Origin: Bacillus sp. ZZV12-4809
GTDB lineage: Bacteria; Bacillota; Bacilli; Bacillales; Cytobacillaceae
NCBI RefSeq assembly: GCF_009849585.1
Contig: NZ_VCRN01000019.1
Coordinates: 1-64,000, forward strand
Length of the DNA: 64,000 nt
Direction of reading: 5' to 3'
The notes below the pieces were generated by a model that ran no database searches, was not told the origin of the DNA, and saw only the letters and a program-made list of their open reading frames with translations. The translations under genes were made by a program, and so were the position numbers. Positions 62,297 to 64,000 of this stretch are shown here, in pieces. Position 1 is the first letter of the stretch. Every line of letters begins with the position of its first letter.

Positions 62297-64000
62297 TTAA
62301 TACTTTCTATGAAGCTTAAACGCTTTATAAGAATCTGCAAGAATTTCTATTGGTACACTATCTTTTTTGATAACCCCGTTTGTATACTTTACTTCAAATT
62401 CAAAGATAGCCGGCCCTGGCTTTATATTTGTTGGGTATTCTATAAAAGCAGGGTCATACAACTCTCCTTTATAAAGAATTGAGGTAGTTTTTCCCAGGCT
62501 GACTGTTCTGTTAATTGATACAGAATTGGCCTGTGTTGCCTTTAGTGTACTTTTAACATATTCGATTGGGTATGGTGAAACATCAGCTTCTAACAAGAAT
62601 TTTTCTCCGCTATAGAACTGATTATCTTTGTGACCTAATGACTGGTGTTTATTTTGCCAATCTGGGGTGTGTTTGACGTAACCTTTTAGGGTTAGAGGTT
62701 TTACATTCACCCAGGTTGTAACCTCAGTCTCATCATATCCGTCATCGGAGGTTGCCCGGAATGTATATTTCTTATGTTTGGAAACAAAGCTGTAGCAATG
62801 TTTGGTATCGGAGACTACTTTTGTTTTAGTAAGTACTGTCTTTTCAAATGTCCCCTCTTCTGTAACATAGATTTTCACATCCATTTTATGACCATCTGCA
62901 TCATGAACCCTTACGCAAACATTAATTGTATCTCCTTCATAAGGATCAGTTGGGTCATACGTCAACGTAATTGTTGAAGGTCTGTTAACCACTTCGATTG
63001 TTTTAGTGATGGTGTCTGTAGCGTTATAGGTATCTTTAACAGTTTGTACTATGGTATAAACACCAATTAATTGCAAACCATTAAACGTAGGATTAGCAGC
63101 GGAAGAAGTAACTTTACTGCCATCAGGCTTCGTTAACTCATAAACGTATGTTAATTTATCACCATCAATATCAGAAGCAGTAGATGTAATTTTAATTGAT
63201 TCATTGTTAAAATATTTTGCTTTATCGGTATTGAATCCTGCAGTAGGCGGTCTATTCACGACTTCTACCGATTTTGTAATGCTATCTGTTGCCCCTTCAG
63301 GATCCTTTACGGTTTGAGTAATAGTAAAGGTACCAGGCTTATCCAATCCAGTAAAAGAAGGATTAACGGAAGTACTGGTTACCTTAGTGCCATCTGCTTT
63401 TACAAGCACATAATGGTAAGTCAGTGGGTCTCCATCCGGGTCAGTGGCAGTCGAAGTAACCTTAATGGTTCCATCACGATAATAGGTTGTTTTATCTGTA
63501 TTAAACCCAGCTACTGGAGGGTTATTGAACTTATAAGCACCTTTATACGTAGTGGACACGTTACCAACATTATCTTCAGATTGTACATGAAGGTACCATT
63601 GCCCTTTTCCTGATTTCGTTACTACATAATTTGAGTTGGTTGACCAGGAAGACCACTGCGATTCAGTTGGAGTACTAGAGGATTGTGTCCAGACATATCG
63701 GGATCTTTTATAACCAGAATGAGCATCGTTAAATTTGAGTCGAACCTTAATGCTCTCCTTGCTCCAATCTCTACTAGAAAAATCAGCTGTATCTTCATTA
63801 TTTCGGTATTGAATAACTGGTCCTGCATCATCAACGCCAAGTTTCATATTTGTAGATTGATAACCTTTAGCCGATTCATCGATTACAACATTGCTAATAT
63901 TGTCGACGTTATCTTGATAATAATATTGTATATCATAAAGGTGGCCGTGTGTTTTGGGTACCACTGTCCAATTCACTTTTCCATAAGCTGTTTGTTCTTG
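62297..64000 (-). CDS. Large PKD/Ig-repeat surface protein, C-terminal part
   Basis: The frame is open to the window edge, so the N-terminus is missing (at least 567 residues seen). At least two near-identical PKD-type repeats of about 88 residues (VAGFNTDKTTYYRDGTIKVT; TAGFNTDKAKYFNNESIKIT) with NRPP linkers. Upstream is an Ig-like segment (RYVWTQSSSTPTESQWSSWS); downstream are two more beta domains. No sorting motif, membrane segment or charged tail at the C-terminus, so it may be secreted. High internal repetition suggests copy-number variation. Confidence 0.75.
   Translation of the reverse strand, partial: QEQTAYGKVNWTVVPKTHGHLYDIQYYYQDNVDNISNVVIDESAKGYQSTNMKLGVDDAGPVIQYRNNEDTADFSSRDWSKESIKVRLKFNDAHSGYKRSRYVWTQSSSTPTESQWSSWSTNSNYVVTKSGKGQWYLHVQSEDNVGNVSTTYKGAYKFNNPPVAGFNTDKTTYYRDGTIKVTSTATDPDGDPLTYHYVLVKADGTKVTSTSVNPSFTGLDKPGTFTITQTVKDPEGATDSITKSVEVVNRPPTAGFNTDKAKYFNNESIKITSTASDIDGDKLTYVYELTKPDGSKVTSSAANPTFNGLQLIGVYTIVQTVKDTYNATDTITKTIEVVNRPSTITLTYDPTDPYEGDTINVCVRVHDADGHKMDVKIYVTEEGTFEKTVLTKTKVVSDTKHCYSFVSKHKKYTFRATSDDGYDETEVTTWVNVKPLTLKGYVKHTPDWQNKHQSLGHKDNQFYSGEKFLLEADVSPYPIEYVKSTLKATQANSVSINRTVSLGKTTSILYKGELYDPAFIEYPTNIKPGPAIFEFEVKYTNGVIKKDSVPIEILADSYKAFKLHRKY

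Overview
The window looks like a large plasmid or genomic island of an endospore-forming, low-GC Bacillaceae. It carries a SpoVA operon, coat proteins, SigO/RsoA homologues, sigma-G-like and sigma-K-like promoters, strong AGGAGG ribosome sites and frequent TTG/GTG starts. I cannot name the species. The mixture of nested transposons, an ssb-radC-DUF6094 block and many orphan small genes favours a plasmid, but no replication or partition gene is visible.

Layout. (1) 1-4446: a complete Tn554-family element (three recombination genes plus a VOC/glyoxalase passenger). A second copy with identical proteins, in the same orientation, lies at 40917-45362. Both sit inside 38-bp terminal inverted repeats of Tn1546-like Tn3-family transposons. 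(2) 4447-11104: a Tn1546-like transposon with a two-domain ferritin-like gene (frameshifted in a T9 run), a cupin gene, a group II intron remnant, tnpR and a broken tnpA. (3) 11105-15461: decayed host and transposon debris (GerAC fragment, two further Tn3-type ends, truncated protease) around two apparently intact unknown genes. (4) 15521-22740: on the minus strand, a spoVA2mob-type spore-resistance operon (DUF1657, YhcN/YlaJ lipoprotein, SpoVAC, SpoVAD, SpoVAEb, DUF1657, 2Duf), followed by damaged DUF421 and cardiolipin synthase genes and a tnpA tail. (5) 23-29 kb: more spore-type genes (DUF1657 paralogues, CotF-like coat proteins, an acidic repeat lipoprotein, a subtilisin-like protease). 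Several are duplicated in degraded form at 13-15 kb. (6) 29123-39235: a second cardiolipin synthase gene split by an 8.6-kb Tn3-family transposon of the TnpI type, which carries an attenuated methyltransferase gene. Its tnpA is in turn split by a 3.3-kb ISL3-type element carrying hslO and a MerR regulator. (7) 45386-64000: backbone-like genes: an IS3-family insertion, DUF6094 methyltransferase, SSB, RadC, an EEP-type phosphodiesterase, lipoproteins, a YbfG-like muralytic protein beside a SigO/RsoA/YvrJ set, unknown operons with a duplicated structured leader, an RRNPP-type regulator with a small secreted-peptide gene, and a partial PKD-repeat protein.

How it works together. The 4.4-45.4 kb island is a spore-trait island. 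Germination-channel proteins, DUF1657/DUF421 proteins, cardiolipin synthases, coat proteins and a protease are all plausible forespore or spore-envelope factors, and known spoVA2mob elements raise spore heat resistance. The island has been repeatedly remodelled by Tn3-type elements, and its two outer Tn3 ends are both occupied by the Tn554-like element. The right-hand third looks like plasmid housekeeping plus cell-cell signalling.
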